The position numbers and the translations under genes are program-made. The notes beneath the pieces were generated by a model, which saw nothing but the letters and a program-made list of their open reading frames with translations, ran no database searches and was not told the DNA's origin. DNA of 64,000 nucleotides from Aquidulcibacter paucihalophilus (GTDB taxonomy: Bacteria; Pseudomonadota; Alphaproteobacteria; Caulobacterales; Caulobacteraceae): the NCBI GenBank assembly GCA_030285985.1, contig CP127384.1, positions 310,001 through 374,000 on the forward strand, in the 5' to 3' direction. This document shows, one piece after another, positions 15,526 to 24,336 of the stretch (position 1 is the stretch's first letter; each line of letters begins with the position of its first letter).

Positions 15526-16596
15526 ATGAAGTCTCCGAACGCAAACGCCGTCATTCAGACGGCCTACGCTCTCAGTGCTGCGGCAACGTTTGAGAGTGCT
15601 CGACGGGCGTTTCCAGCGCTCTGCGCCGCCGAACCAGATGTACTGGCGGGCCGGCTATGTGGCTCGCATGTGCAAGATGCGATCGACCTCCAGCTTTCCT
15701 ACCGCCAAGGCCTGCTCTCGGAAGTTCGGGTGCGTGCAACGATCTGGTCCGACCGTGATACGGCGAAGGCCGCTAGGGAGCTCCGGCAATACATTTCCCG
15801 GGCTTCGGGCCAATCGGTCCAACGGCGCGGCGGCCGCGCTCCTGAAAAAGATCGTTGGACAGTGGGCCACGAGACGGTGGCGCTCGAACTTAGACAGGCC
15901 AACGTGGAAGGCTTCCTCCTGGGGCTGGTCATCCTGACCCGGACATTCGACCAGCCGGACGCCGCCCAGGCCTCGAGCGCATCGTTGAGCGGTCTGTTCG
16001 GAGCGGCCCCCCGCGCCCCACTCCTCACGTTGCCGGCACGCAATTCACGGCAGGTATTCCCTCAGGCGGTGGACGACAGACCGGTCTGGGGCGAGAAGGT
16101 CATTCAGGTTGCGAAACTGAACTGGCCGAGAGCGTGGGCGGATGGGCCATACGTTCCAAAGTGGAAAACTGGTCGCCAGCGTGTTGGGCCTAGTTCAATG
16201 CATGTTGACGGTCCCCTGTTTTATCGCAGCGAGTTCGGCGATGCTGGCGGAGAAATAGGCCCCCGGCTCGCGGCGCTGGCGACGGCCTTGGACACCATGG
16301 CTGCCCGCAGCGATTGGGAGCCGGTCCGTCATTGTGACGAGGCCGACATCCGTCACCATTCCAGCCGCTGGTGGTGGCTCGGCGGAGGAGTGATGCTGCA
16401 CGTCTACGTGCAAGAGCGCTCCATGTTCGACCCAAGTTCCTCCCACATCATTATCGACGCCTACCAAGAACTCGACGGGCCGCCGGCGCAGTCGGCGCGG
16501 CCGACACCGACGGTTCACGACGTCACCAGTTTGGTTTCCAAGGCGACGAGCCAGGCTCTCGGGTCGACAGTCGACGCTAATTCAGCTGCGGACTAG
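15526..16596 (+). CDS. Hypothetical protein, 356 aa
   Basis: A soluble protein without signal peptide or membrane helix. It begins MKSPNANAVIQTAYALSAAA. The middle part includes AELRQANVEG-like helical segments and an unusual aromatic/His cluster near 285-300 (HHSSRWWWLGGGVMLHVYVQ). ATG 15526 follows an AGG-containing ribosome site. Codon use is balanced across the frame and the other frames are interrupted, so coding is likely. I recognise no family. It precedes the HUH endonuclease gene in the same orientation, separated by 329 bp. Confidence 0.6.
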   Translation: MKSPNANAVIQTAYALSAAATFESARRAFPALCAAEPDVLAGRLCGSHVQDAIDLQLSYRQGLLSEVRVRATIWSDRDTAKAARELRQYISRASGQSVQRRGGRAPEKDRWTVGHETVALELRQANVEGFLLGLVILTRTFDQPDAAQASSASLSGLFGAAPRAPLLTLPARNSRQVFPQAVDDRPVWGEKVIQVAKLNWPRAWADGPYVPKWKTGRQRVGPSSMHVDGPLFYRSEFGDAGGEIGPRLAALATALDTMAARSDWEPVRHCDEADIRHHSSRWWWLGGGVMLHVYVQERSMFDPSSSHIIIDAYQELDGPPAQSARPTPTVHDVTSLVSKATSQALGSTVDANSAAD

Positions 16597-16925
16597 TACC
16601 CCGCTGGCGCTCGTCTGGACGCGGAGGCCTCACGACACGCCTAGTGTTGAAGCGGGGCCGGCATGCGACGCTATCGTTCGCAAGTGGGCCGCCGACGGGG
16701 CGCACGTGGAGCCGAAAAAGATCCTTGCTGTCGGGGACAGACGCCTATGATTTTTAGGCGATCTCGGCTATAATATCTGTGTTGGAAATTCGCATTTGCG
16801 CCTCCAACCACCCCCTAAATTTATAACCCCACAGGTTCGTTTGAGCCGGCCTTTCGCCGTGCCCAATCCCCTCCTCACATTCACAATTCATCAGCCCCAG
16901 CCTTCCCGCTGCGGCCCCATTTTTC
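16597..16925 (+). promoter_or_regulatory. Gap upstream of the HUH gene with a TATAAT box
   Basis: No gene is convincing in this 329-bp gap. It contains a perfect TATAAT at 16769-16774 in an AT-rich patch, a possible -10 element for the HUH endonuclease gene about 150 bp downstream. The long untranslated stretch in between is pyrimidine-rich on the plus strand. If the HUH protein nicks its own element, an origin could lie here, but no clear hairpin nick site was found. Confidence 0.4.
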
Positions 16926-17435
16926 ATGGCAAACACAAACCCATATTTTCGTCCCAACCAACCCCGCCTCCTTCGTGTTGAGCGGGCCATCTCGTCGTGT
17001 CTGGAAACATATCTCGTCACGCTCACCACGAAACGTCGCCTGTCATCCAACACCTTCTCGAATGACGTCCGTGAGACGTTCAATCGAGTGAACGGCAAAC
17101 TGTTCGGGACCGCCTTCAAGCGGGGGCGCAACGGCGAGAAGGTCCGCCTTCGCAGTCTCGCCGTTCAGGAACTCACGGCTAACGACGGTCTACACACCCA
17201 CCTACTCGTCGGCGTGCCGGATGACTCCCTCGACCTCCGGGCTACCCCCTGCCCGACACCGGTCCCGGACCTGATCGTGCAGACGTGGATCGCTGGTGAC
17301 CCCCACTTCCGCCGCCGGGAGGCGCAGGACGTCCGACCGATCACCGACTTCGAGGGCGCTCGAAGCTATATAATGAAGGGCATCTATACGCCGGCCGATT
17401 TCGCCGAGCGGTTCGACCCCACCAACACCCACTGA
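16926..17435 (+). CDS. Stand-alone HUH endonuclease, rolling-circle Rep-like
   Basis: A 169-residue protein with the three motifs of rolling-circle replication initiators in order. Motif 1 is YLVTLTTK (about 29-36). Motif 2 is DGLHTHLLVGVP, giving the metal-binding His-hydrophobic-His-type pair. Motif 3 is ARSYIMKGIY, with Tyr and Lys in YxxK spacing. The family nicks single-stranded DNA through a tyrosine link. It resembles small Rep-like proteins found in alphaproteobacterial islands. There is no helicase domain. No clear ribosome site precedes ATG 16926, so the start is uncertain. It may nick the excised circle to replicate or mobilise it (inference). Confidence 0.65.
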   Translation: MANTNPYFRPNQPRLLRVERAISSCLETYLVTLTTKRRLSSNTFSNDVRETFNRVNGKLFGTAFKRGRNGEKVRLRSLAVQELTANDGLHTHLLVGVPDDSLDLRATPCPTPVPDLIVQTWIAGDPHFRRREAQDVRPITDFEGARSYIMKGIYTPADFAERFDPTNTH

Positions 17436-17448
17436 TCATTCCGTGGAC

Positions 17449-17479
17449 CCGAGCGACTGTTCATAGAGCCAGCGCTCGG
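17449..17479 (+). terminator. Hairpin after the HUH gene
   Basis: CCGAGCG (17449-17455) pairs with CGCTCGG (17473-17479) around a 17-nt loop, 14 bp after the HUH stop codon. No T-run follows directly, so this may be a weak or Rho-assisted terminator. Confidence 0.35.
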
Positions 17480-17714
17480 CCCGGAACTTTAATCGTCCCG
17501 CTTGGCCAGACACCCGTCCGGCCTTGATTATAAAGTATTGTCTAAAGCTCAAAGAGATTCAGAGAGAGATCCAACATACCTCCATAACTGCTCCGAAGGA
17601 GCGTCGACGAGCGAAGCGAGGAGACCACTCCAATAGCTTCAAGATTCACTAGAGATAGAAGACTGGCTCTCGCGGTGGTTGTTGCGTATGGTGGCGGCGT
17701 CCGGGGGAGGGCTA

Positions 17715-18002
17715 ATGCGTTTCCAAGTCCTTTGGGTGTGTCTGGCGCTCGCGGTGCCGACGGCGTTCGTTGGCGCTGTCCCGGCCGAAGCGCAGTCGTG
17801 AGGCTCCGGCTATTACCGCAATAGCGCAGGCAACTGCATCCCGGTGCCAAGGCGTCCCGGCAGCGGCCAGACCCAAGGTGCGTTGGGCGGGTCTAACGTC
17901 CCTGCAGGCGCTACGGCTCGTTGCCGCGATGGGACCTACAGCTACTCCCAGAGCCAGCGTGGAACATGTTCCGGGCACGGCGGCGTGGCTAGCTGGCTGT
18001 GA
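17715..18002 (+). pseudogene. DUF3761-type exported protein broken by one in-frame TGA
   Basis: The frame from ATG 17715 encodes a signal peptide (MRFQVLWVCLALAVPTAFVG, ending AEAQS), then a TGA at codon 29. It continues in the same frame with GSGYYRNSAGNCIPVPRRPG and PAGATARCRDGTYSYSQSQR, then CSGHGGVASWL and a normal stop. The YYRN-GNC, ATARCRDGTYS and HGGVA blocks are those of DUF3761 secreted proteins. The only lesion is the single stop between the signal peptide and the mature domain, so the loss looks recent, or it is a sequencing error. Length is otherwise normal for the family. Confidence 0.8.
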
Positions 18003-18142
18003 GCGCGAACGGAAACAGCTGGGGTCCCGTGGACCAGTTTAGCGACCGGATTTGACTCTTCTCCGCCCTTGGGAAGATCCACTATTCGTAGGGTTGGCCG
18101 CCGCCCCCTTCAGCGATAGGAAGACGACAGATCCCGCCTCCA

Positions 18143-18829
18143 CTAGGCGTTGATGAGCGCCTCCTTGCCCACTGCGGCGAGCGCTCCGGTGAGCCACTCG
18201 CGATAGTCGGCGCTCGCGTTCCGAATTTCGTCGGCGATACGGATTTCGGCCAAGTCGAAATCGTTGGGCATCGAGAACCGGATTTCGCGACGAAGCAGTG
18301 TCCCCACGAGGTAGTCGTACCCAACGCAATGGTCTTCGTGAAATTCGATGGCGTGGAGCTCGAACTGCCTGGCGATCAGCGGATCGATGATGGAGTAGAT
18401 GAACTCAAGGGAGAGCCCGCGCAGGTCGCCTTCGTCGGGCTCGCAGAAGTGCTGGATGGCGTTGCGCGCCAATCGCAGGCGCTCATAGCAGTCGGCGTTC
18501 GGGATTCGGATTCCGGCGGTCGCCCACAGGACCTGCGGCAGCTTCGCGAAGTCGTGGGTCTGACCCCTCTTCAAGAGCATCTGCAGATCCAGCTCGTCGG
18601 CTTGTTTGTCATCGAGGGTCGGCAGATCCTTGAAGATCAGGAGCGGGTGTTCCGACGCGATGATGGCCTTGAGGAATAGCTCGCCGGCGTGGGCGGCGTT
18701 CAATATCGACATCTGGGGCCAGTGCTCGTTGCCGGGGTCCGCGAACGCCGCATGCATGTTGGCTTGCGCCAACGCGCCGCTCGCCAGGTACAAGATCCGG
18801 TCGGGGATGCCGCGCAGGGCTTCGTTCAT
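18143..18829 (-). CDS. HEPN-domain protein with RNxxxH motif, partner of the GHKL-nuclease
   Basis: An all-helical protein of 228 residues. Residues 41-56 (SILNAAHAGELFLKAI) form the first helix typical of HEPN proteins, and Arg122-Asn-x3-His127 (RNAIQH, within RLARNAIQHF) is the Rx4-6H motif of HEPN ribonucleases, in its RN-xxx-H form. HEPN proteins with this motif cleave RNA in toxin-antitoxin, abortive-infection and CRISPR systems. It starts 3 bp after the stop of the GHKL-nuclease gene, so the two are translationally coupled. I infer that the HEPN protein is an effector, held inactive or triggered by the GHKL partner. It could instead be a non-catalytic binding subunit. Confidence 0.7.
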   Translation of the reverse strand: MNEALRGIPDRILYLASGALAQANMHAAFADPGNEHWPQMSILNAAHAGELFLKAIIASEHPLLIFKDLPTLDDKQADELDLQMLLKRGQTHDFAKLPQVLWATAGIRIPNADCYERLRLARNAIQHFCEPDEGDLRGLSLEFIYSIIDPLIARQFELHAIEFHEDHCVGYDYLVGTLLRREIRFSMPNDFDLAEIRIADEIRNASADYREWLTGALAAVGKEALINA

Positions 18830-18832
18830 GGC

Positions 18833-20932
18833 TTAGTCTTCGTCAATATCGGTGTCGTCGATCGTCGGTGTAGGCTCGGGATTGCCCTTCGTAGGGGTCA
18901 GTTTACTTCGGTTGAGGCCAGCCGCCTGCAAGGTCGCCCTGTTTCGAAGCCATGCGTCATTGATGAGGTCCTGCCATTGGATGACCTCGATCTGACCGCG
19001 ATAGGCTCCTTTCAGCTGACGAATTCTACCTTGGCTGTTGGACGTGGTTTCCCACCCGGACAACTGATGTTCCAGGTCGCCACGTATGTCGGCCACGACG
19101 TAGCAATAGAATATGCAGTCGTCGGCCACGCGAACGCGGGTCCGGTCGAAGCTCTCGATCTCGCCGCCCTTGAGCTGGGACAGGTATTTGGTGATCTGCC
19201 CCTCGATGTTGTCCTCGGCTTTTGCGTAGGTCGTACGACCAGGACGCTTGAACTCGACGATCATCACCGTGCGCATCGGTTCTGAGACATTGACGCTATC
19301 GGGGTTGTCGGTGTCGGTGACCCCCAGGCCATAGGCTAGGTCCCACACAAGCAGGTCTGGCCGATCCCCTGAGCCGCCTTCGGTCAGCACGGCGTCCAAA
19401 CGCTTGTCGGACGAAAACGCCCGGGTAAAGGCCAGCCGCTCGTCAACAATCCAAAGGTCATGGGCGCGGCTCTTGGGCTCATCGCCGTCGTCGCCGCGGA
19501 TCCGCATCGGACAAATGAACGCGTGGAGGGTGCTTTCCAGGTGATGGTCGTCGTCGCGCTCCCCGTGAGCGCGTATTCGCCGGATCAGCTTGTCGAGAAG
19601 TTCGAGCGCGAGCTTGCGGCGAACGACGTGCTGCGCCAGCGCCAGTTGTTCAGAAGCTTGGATTTCGCCGACAGCGCTCGTGATCGAAGCTTCTAGGTTG
19701 ACCGGCGTCTGTTCGAGATCGAGGCTGTCAATGAGCGTCTGTAGGGACTTTTGACGGCTTTCCTCGCTGCGGATTTGGTACTTCACCAGCCCGGACGCGA
19801 AGTCCTCCGGGTTGGTGGCGTGGAAGGGAACGCGGCCCAGCTGTGTGTCGTCGGCGTCGAAACCAAAGGTCGGATATCGCTCGACAAAGGCCTGATAGCT
19901 CTTGCGGCGGGCTTCTGCGAATTTCGCGATCTGGCCGGGGAGCAGCTTCGCCTTGACCTCGTCCATGCAGGCTCGGCTGATAGCCTTCAGCGTGTTTTCC
20001 GGCAAGTTGAACGCGGTACGCCCCTCGTTGACGCGAAGGTCGAGATATTCCCCGGAAACGCACCCGTGGAAGACGAGATCCGATTGTCCGTCTCGCTCAA
20101 GGTCCACAACGCCCAGCAGGTTGTCGACCTTCCGAGTCTCGACGGTGCGCTCGTTGGCGAGCAGGTGCAACTGATGGCGGCCTTCCAACCCGGTACTGGC
20201 CTCTGCCTGACACGTGAAGCCGACTATCCGTAGCGTCCCGAATTCCTTGTGATCGAACGTCGTCTCCAGTGGCTTGCCCACCGTCAGTTCGGCGACAGCC
20301 TTCGGGTATTCGGTCGTGTTGCCGTCGAGGTCGATGAAGATCGACGGACCGGTGCCGACCAAGAAATCGGCGATGAAGTGAGCGCTGAAGTAGCGCAGGA
20401 ACGTTTCGGCCCGCCTTGGGAAGGAGTCCGCATACTCCTTGGTTCGCAGGCCGGTGAAGGTGATCGTGGTCCCACATTCGGCGCTGCCGGCTTCGCGGTC
20501 CTCGAACCGCACAACGACTTGCTCGCGGTTATTGAGCAAGAAGTCGAACGCCCGCTCGTGGGTGACGCCGTCCCGGTAGTACGTGCTCTCGACCTGGATT
20601 TCTGAAAAGGCATCAAGCCAGAAGAGCCGTCCGACGCCTTTTCCGCCGCGAGGTCGTTTGAAGTCTGTGTCCACCTCGCAGAACGCGCCGTACCGGGTCT
20701 CATCCAGGCCGATGCCGCTGTCCGCGACGACAATCTGGATCCGCTCGGGGTCCGAAAGATTGGCCACGCGGATGTCGACGCGCCCCTCCGACACCCGGTC
20801 GTCGAGCCGATCTTCCAGCGCAAACATGGCGTTGCTGACCGCTTCAAACAGCGGCTGGAGCCCCTGCGTCGCGTTCGAGGGCTTCGGCAGCTTCCGAACG
20901 CGATTTTCGATATTTGGCGTAAGGGTGGGCAC
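18833..20932 (-). CDS. GHKL (Hsp90-like) ATPase fused to a PD-(D/E)XK nuclease domain
   Basis: The protein has 699 residues. The GHKL fold is complete: N-box E30-AVSN34-A, G1 box D71-SG-I-G75, G2 box GGKGVGR (96-102). A middle region (about 180-320) looks like the transducer domain of Hsp90/MutL/topoisomerase VI proteins. Residues 385-460 are helical. A C-terminal domain carries D526 (DRPDLLVWD), E560-F-K562 (IVEFKRPG) and Q579, the PD-(D/E)XK active-site pattern. The start is GTG 20932; an ATG at 20940 is out of frame. It is the first gene of a two-gene operon with the HEPN protein. ATP-driven clamp closure controlling a nuclease suggests an anti-phage role (inference). Confidence 0.82.
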   Translation of the reverse strand: MPTLTPNIENRVRKLPKPSNATQGLQPLFEAVSNAMFALEDRLDDRVSEGRVDIRVANLSDPERIQIVVADSGIGLDETRYGAFCEVDTDFKRPRGGKGVGRLFWLDAFSEIQVESTYYRDGVTHERAFDFLLNNREQVVVRFEDREAGSAECGTTITFTGLRTKEYADSFPRRAETFLRYFSAHFIADFLVGTGPSIFIDLDGNTTEYPKAVAELTVGKPLETTFDHKEFGTLRIVGFTCQAEASTGLEGRHQLHLLANERTVETRKVDNLLGVVDLERDGQSDLVFHGCVSGEYLDLRVNEGRTAFNLPENTLKAISRACMDEVKAKLLPGQIAKFAEARRKSYQAFVERYPTFGFDADDTQLGRVPFHATNPEDFASGLVKYQIRSEESRQKSLQTLIDSLDLEQTPVNLEASITSAVGEIQASEQLALAQHVVRRKLALELLDKLIRRIRAHGERDDDHHLESTLHAFICPMRIRGDDGDEPKSRAHDLWIVDERLAFTRAFSSDKRLDAVLTEGGSGDRPDLLVWDLAYGLGVTDTDNPDSVNVSEPMRTVMIVEFKRPGRTTYAKAEDNIEGQITKYLSQLKGGEIESFDRTRVRVADDCIFYCYVVADIRGDLEHQLSGWETTSNSQGRIRQLKGAYRGQIEVIQWQDLINDAWLRNRATLQAAGLNRSKLTPTKGNPEPTPTIDDTDIDED

Positions 20933-21192
20933 GACGGCATCCTAGTGATGCTGTGGAACGTGCGGGCCTATTCGTCCTGTGTAAAGCCCGAGCAACATAA
21001 CCCATTGGTGCCCAGTTTTTCCCGGCGGTTCTCGAACTTCGGCCTCTTGGCTTAGTCCTAACGTCAGCTCATGGCACATGACTGACATACAGCAGGCCTC
21101 CGCCCAGCCTCGTTGTCCGAACTCATTTTTCGGGTGACCCGGGCCATTCCGGCAAACGTTCATTTGCCGCGAGATCGGGTCGGAAAACGCCA

Positions 21193-21945
21193 ATGAAGGC
21201 AATCGCATATTACCGGGTGAGCACGGCCTCTCAGGGGAGAAGTGGTCTGGGATTAGACGCTCAGCGCCACGCCGTTCAGCAACTTTCAGTGCAGCGCGGT
21301 CTGTCGCTTTTGGCGGAGTTTACCGAGGTCGAGACAGGCCGTCGCGACGACCGACCCGTGCTCAAGAAGGCGCTGGCGAGAGCAAAGCTAACGGAGGCGA
21401 CCCTTGTGATAGCTAAGCTCGATCGGTTGTCCCGCAATGCTGCGTTCTTGCTGACCCTGCGCGACAGTGGTGCGCGGTTTTTGGCTGCGGACGTTCCGGA
21501 CGCGAACGACCTGACCATCGGTGTGCTTGCTGTAATTGCCCAGGCCGAGCGGGAGATGATCTCGCGTAGGACGACCGAAGCTTTAGCCGCAATCAAACAC
21601 AAGATCGCTCGTGGCGAGATGCATCTATCCAGCCGGAGCGGACGGCCCGTCACAGCGCTGGGTAATCCCCACGCGGAAGGAGCGCTTGGAAGGTATGCGG
21701 GAAATCTGACGCTGGCTCGTCGGGCGAATGCTCGCCGAACGGCTGCCCGCTATCGCGAGCTCGGCCCCATCGTGGCTGCGATTATGTCGGCCGGACACAC
21801 GAAGCCCTCGGCAGTGGCGGCCGAGCTCAACCGACAGGGTATTGCCACCGTGCGCGGCGCTAAGTGGCATGCATCGACCGCCGCTCGGTTGATAGCTGCT
21901 CGGGTCGCCAAAACGTCTGCTATGCGCCTCGCCGCGAAGGGCTGA
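21193..21945 (+). CDS. Small serine recombinase (resolvase/invertase type)
   Basis: The protein has 250 residues. The catalytic domain starts AIAYYRVSTASQGRSGLGLD with nucleophile Ser10, followed by LVIAKLDRLSRN and IGVLAVIAQAEREMISRRTT. The C-terminal 60 residues (PSAVAAELNRQGIATVRGAK then WHASTAARLIAAR) form a helix-turn-helix DNA-binding region. It is divergent from the GHKL gene across 260 bp. It may resolve cointegrates, invert a local segment, or be a remnant of an earlier insertion. No obvious inverted recombination sites were seen beside it. It is distinct from the large integrase at the right end. Confidence 0.88.
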   Translation: MKAIAYYRVSTASQGRSGLGLDAQRHAVQQLSVQRGLSLLAEFTEVETGRRDDRPVLKKALARAKLTEATLVIAKLDRLSRNAAFLLTLRDSGARFLAADVPDANDLTIGVLAVIAQAEREMISRRTTEALAAIKHKIARGEMHLSSRSGRPVTALGNPHAEGALGRYAGNLTLARRANARRTAARYRELGPIVAAIMSAGHTKPSAVAAELNRQGIATVRGAKWHASTAARLIAARVAKTSAMRLAAKG

Positions 21946-22278
21946 TTTCGACCAATTGCGGACATTAGAAGCCCCCAGACTGTCTCTCCAGCGGCCCTCG
22001 TGTGGCGGCACGACGCCGCGCCCTCACTGTTCGCCAGCGCGAGAAAACCAGCCACGCATGTGTTTGCGGGCCGCGTCTGGCGACCGCCAGTTTTCAAAAA
22101 GGCCCGGCGGCCGAATGTGCTGAAATCAATCAGCATAAAGCGTTCCGATGAGCGCCCGCGCGGCTACCGGACGATCACGGCGGCTTCCTAGGGGCATATG
22201 AGACAGTGCACCATACCGTCTTTACGCTGTACTGGGACAGGAGGTGGCACCTAGGGCGGGGCTGACCGTGTTCCCACC
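21946..22278. repeat. Gap with a degenerate GTCCGC repeat and a hairpin
   Basis: No gene is supported in this 333-bp stretch. Just after the recombinase stop, TTTCGACCAATTGCGGACAT (21948-21967) is an inverted copy of the island's GTCCGC-NN-TGGGTCG repeat. At the right end CTAGGGCGGGG (from 22252) can pair with TCCCACCCTAG, which overlaps the stop codon of the leftward vWA gene, a possible terminator. The remainder shows nothing recognisable. Confidence 0.45.
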
Positions 22279-24201
22279 CTAGCGCGAAATTCTCAGCTTC
22301 GAGATATCGCGCCCGATGGCTGCGAAGGCTTCGGACAGGTCGGATCCGCTGGTCGGCAGATGCGCATGGGCAGGGCTGGTAGCACAGTTCGCGAGGAGGT
22401 TGGCGGCATTCCCGCCCGCCGAGATCTGGAACCCGACGGTGTAGACGATGACGCCCCGGTCCTTCATGGCATTGCAGAGGGCGGCACCCTGCGTGAACGG
22501 GCTACCGTTGGCGGCGTTCTGATTGATTTTGTCGCCTGTGCCGCCGGATCCGGCCCCAGCGTTCTGGGCGATCACGCCGCTGTTGTAGGGCGTATTGAAT
22601 TCTCCGTCCGTCATGATGATGACGGCCTTGAGCGTATCCTCGGGCTCATAGGCACCGGCAGGGCTGCCGGGCCATAGGGTATTGAAGTTGGGTGAGACGG
22701 CGTACCAGCCCCAGGCCATGCCGATCTGGCCCGCTGTGGAGCCGGTGACGGACAAGCCGCTGATCAAGGATTTAAGGGTCGACCGGTTGCTGCTGAGCGG
22801 CAGGATGGTTGCCGATGGACAAGGGTTACCCGAGGTGGACGGATAGTTGCGCCCGACTCTCGCCGAGCCGGGTGACGCGTCCGTATAGGCCTGAGCGCCT
22901 GTTCGTTCGCTCACACAGGTGCTGGTCTCGAGGGCGCGGAGAGCGCCGGACGGATTGGTGAACACCCGCCACTGGCAGCCGTCTGCGCCGCACCAGCTGG
23001 ACCCTCCGGAGGTATGTGACCCCCATTCGGCGCCGTTGACGCCGATCGAATAGGTATTGGCGGTGACGTTGCCGACGATGTAGGGGCGATTGTTGACCTG
23101 GGTCATGCCGTTGGCGCCGGTAATGTAGACGCCATCACCGTCGGACAGGCCGTGGCCGGGAGCGGTTACCTGGACCGAACAGTCCGACAAGAGGCACTTG
23201 CGAACCTCGCCGCCGCTTCGATATCCACCGTACGCGCCAGTTTGCAGGGTCGCCCAGGATGAGCCATTCCAGGTCTGCAGCGAGAAACTGTTGCTACTGA
23301 GTTTCTGGACCCGGTAGGGGCGATTGTTCACCTGCGTCATACCGGTGACGTTTCGGATCCAGACATAGTCATTGGTCTGCAAGCCATGACCGGAAGTGGT
23401 GGTGACCACGCCCGTGCTGGCGCGTGTGATGCTGCTGATGCCTCTCCCGGCCGAGGCTGCCCATTCCATCTGCGAAATCGATCGGGCTCCGGTGGGGGTC
23501 CCGCGGGCACCGCTGGCATAGGAGCCGAGGTTGACCCCCATCGAGTAGGGCACAATTGCCATCCGCGTATAAAAGGGTGTCTGGACGTCCTGCACCACGA
23601 TATCAACCAGTTGGGTCGCTGCCGCCTTCAGGTCGATGATGCGCTGCCCAGCCATCGAGCCGGTGATATCGAGAACCAGCGCGACCTCGATGTTCTTTGC
23701 AGACCGATCGACCTCCGAATGGGCACCGACGGGCAGATAGTCATCCATGAACTGGCCGTAGGGTGGCAGGAAGATGTTGGCGACCAGAGCCTTCACATCG
23801 ACTTTTGAGCTTGCGATGACGACGTTCTCGTCATTGATGACGAAGCGGGTGTCCGCTTCGCGCAGCAGAACATCGGGATAGGCCTTGAGATTGGCTCGAA
23901 GCGCCACCAGACCCACCCGCTGGAGGTCGGCGTTGTCGGTATAGGGAGACCGTGCTGCGGTCAGGGCGGCGGCGTCGAGAGCGTCCTGCAGATTGACCCG
24001 CACGGTCGAGGCGCGGTGAAGATCAACCCCGCCGACAGATATGAGCACCACCACCGGCAGGCTGAATGCGAACAGCAAGGCCACATTGCCGCGGGCGTCC
24101 GAAAGAAGACCGCGTACAAGGTGGACAAGATGAGTGATCGCCGTGCGCATTCTGCCAATCCTCGTTAATTCGTCACTCCGGAATTCGGTCCAGAATCTCA
24201 T
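22279..24201 (-). CDS. TadG-like protein with a vWA domain interrupted by two E1-FCCH-like repeats
   Basis: The protein has up to 640 residues (a start at Met18, base 24150, is also possible). RGNVALLFAFSLPVVVLISV (37-56) is the TadE/TadG-type membrane anchor with the usual RGNVA lead-in. A von Willebrand A domain follows with MIDAS residues D178ITGS182 and TDGE (531-534). Between these halves are two repeats (about 256-310 and 341-388). Each contains GHGL, a GD/ND-x-V-x-I strand and GMTQVNNRPY, matching the ubiquitin-activating-enzyme FCCH-like fold found in phage and surface proteins. Likely an envelope-anchored, surface-exposed protein of a Tad-like apparatus or an adhesin. Confidence 0.8.
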   Translation of the reverse strand: MRFWTEFRSDELTRIGRMRTAITHLVHLVRGLLSDARGNVALLFAFSLPVVVLISVGGVDLHRASTVRVNLQDALDAAALTAARSPYTDNADLQRVGLVALRANLKAYPDVLLREADTRFVINDENVVIASSKVDVKALVANIFLPPYGQFMDDYLPVGAHSEVDRSAKNIEVALVLDITGSMAGQRIIDLKAAATQLVDIVVQDVQTPFYTRMAIVPYSMGVNLGSYASGARGTPTGARSISQMEWAASAGRGISSITRASTGVVTTTSGHGLQTNDYVWIRNVTGMTQVNNRPYRVQKLSSNSFSLQTWNGSSWATLQTGAYGGYRSGGEVRKCLLSDCSVQVTAPGHGLSDGDGVYITGANGMTQVNNRPYIVGNVTANTYSIGVNGAEWGSHTSGGSSWCGADGCQWRVFTNPSGALRALETSTCVSERTGAQAYTDASPGSARVGRNYPSTSGNPCPSATILPLSSNRSTLKSLISGLSVTGSTAGQIGMAWGWYAVSPNFNTLWPGSPAGAYEPEDTLKAVIIMTDGEFNTPYNSGVIAQNAGAGSGGTGDKINQNAANGSPFTQGAALCNAMKDRGVIVYTVGFQISAGGNAANLLANCATSPAHAHLPTSGSDLSEAFAAIGRDISKLRISR

Positions 24202-24336
24202 ACGCCCACGGCTCTATAACGCGCCGCCAAGCTTAGCTTCGCATTCACAGGCATGGTTGATGCTCTGGGAATCTTGCTGATCCGAGCGAGGTCGCGACCT
24301 GCCGCCGGGAACGGACGCACGGATGAAGGCCGGGCT

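Noticed and set aside
16754..17131. Minus-strand open frame opposite the HUH gene
   Set aside because: It overlaps the promoter region and the 5' part of the HUH gene. The plus-strand product has three ordered HUH motifs; the antisense product has none.
17715..18002. Selenocysteine or programmed read-through of the DUF3761 TGA
   Set aside because: No selenocysteine-type stem-loop is evident after the TGA, the family has no Sec at this place, and a simple nonsense mutation is enough.
21193..21945. Small serine recombinase as the integrase of the island
   Set aside because: It lies in the middle of the island and lacks the zinc-ribbon and coiled-coil parts of integrating enzymes. The large recombinase next to attR is the better candidate.
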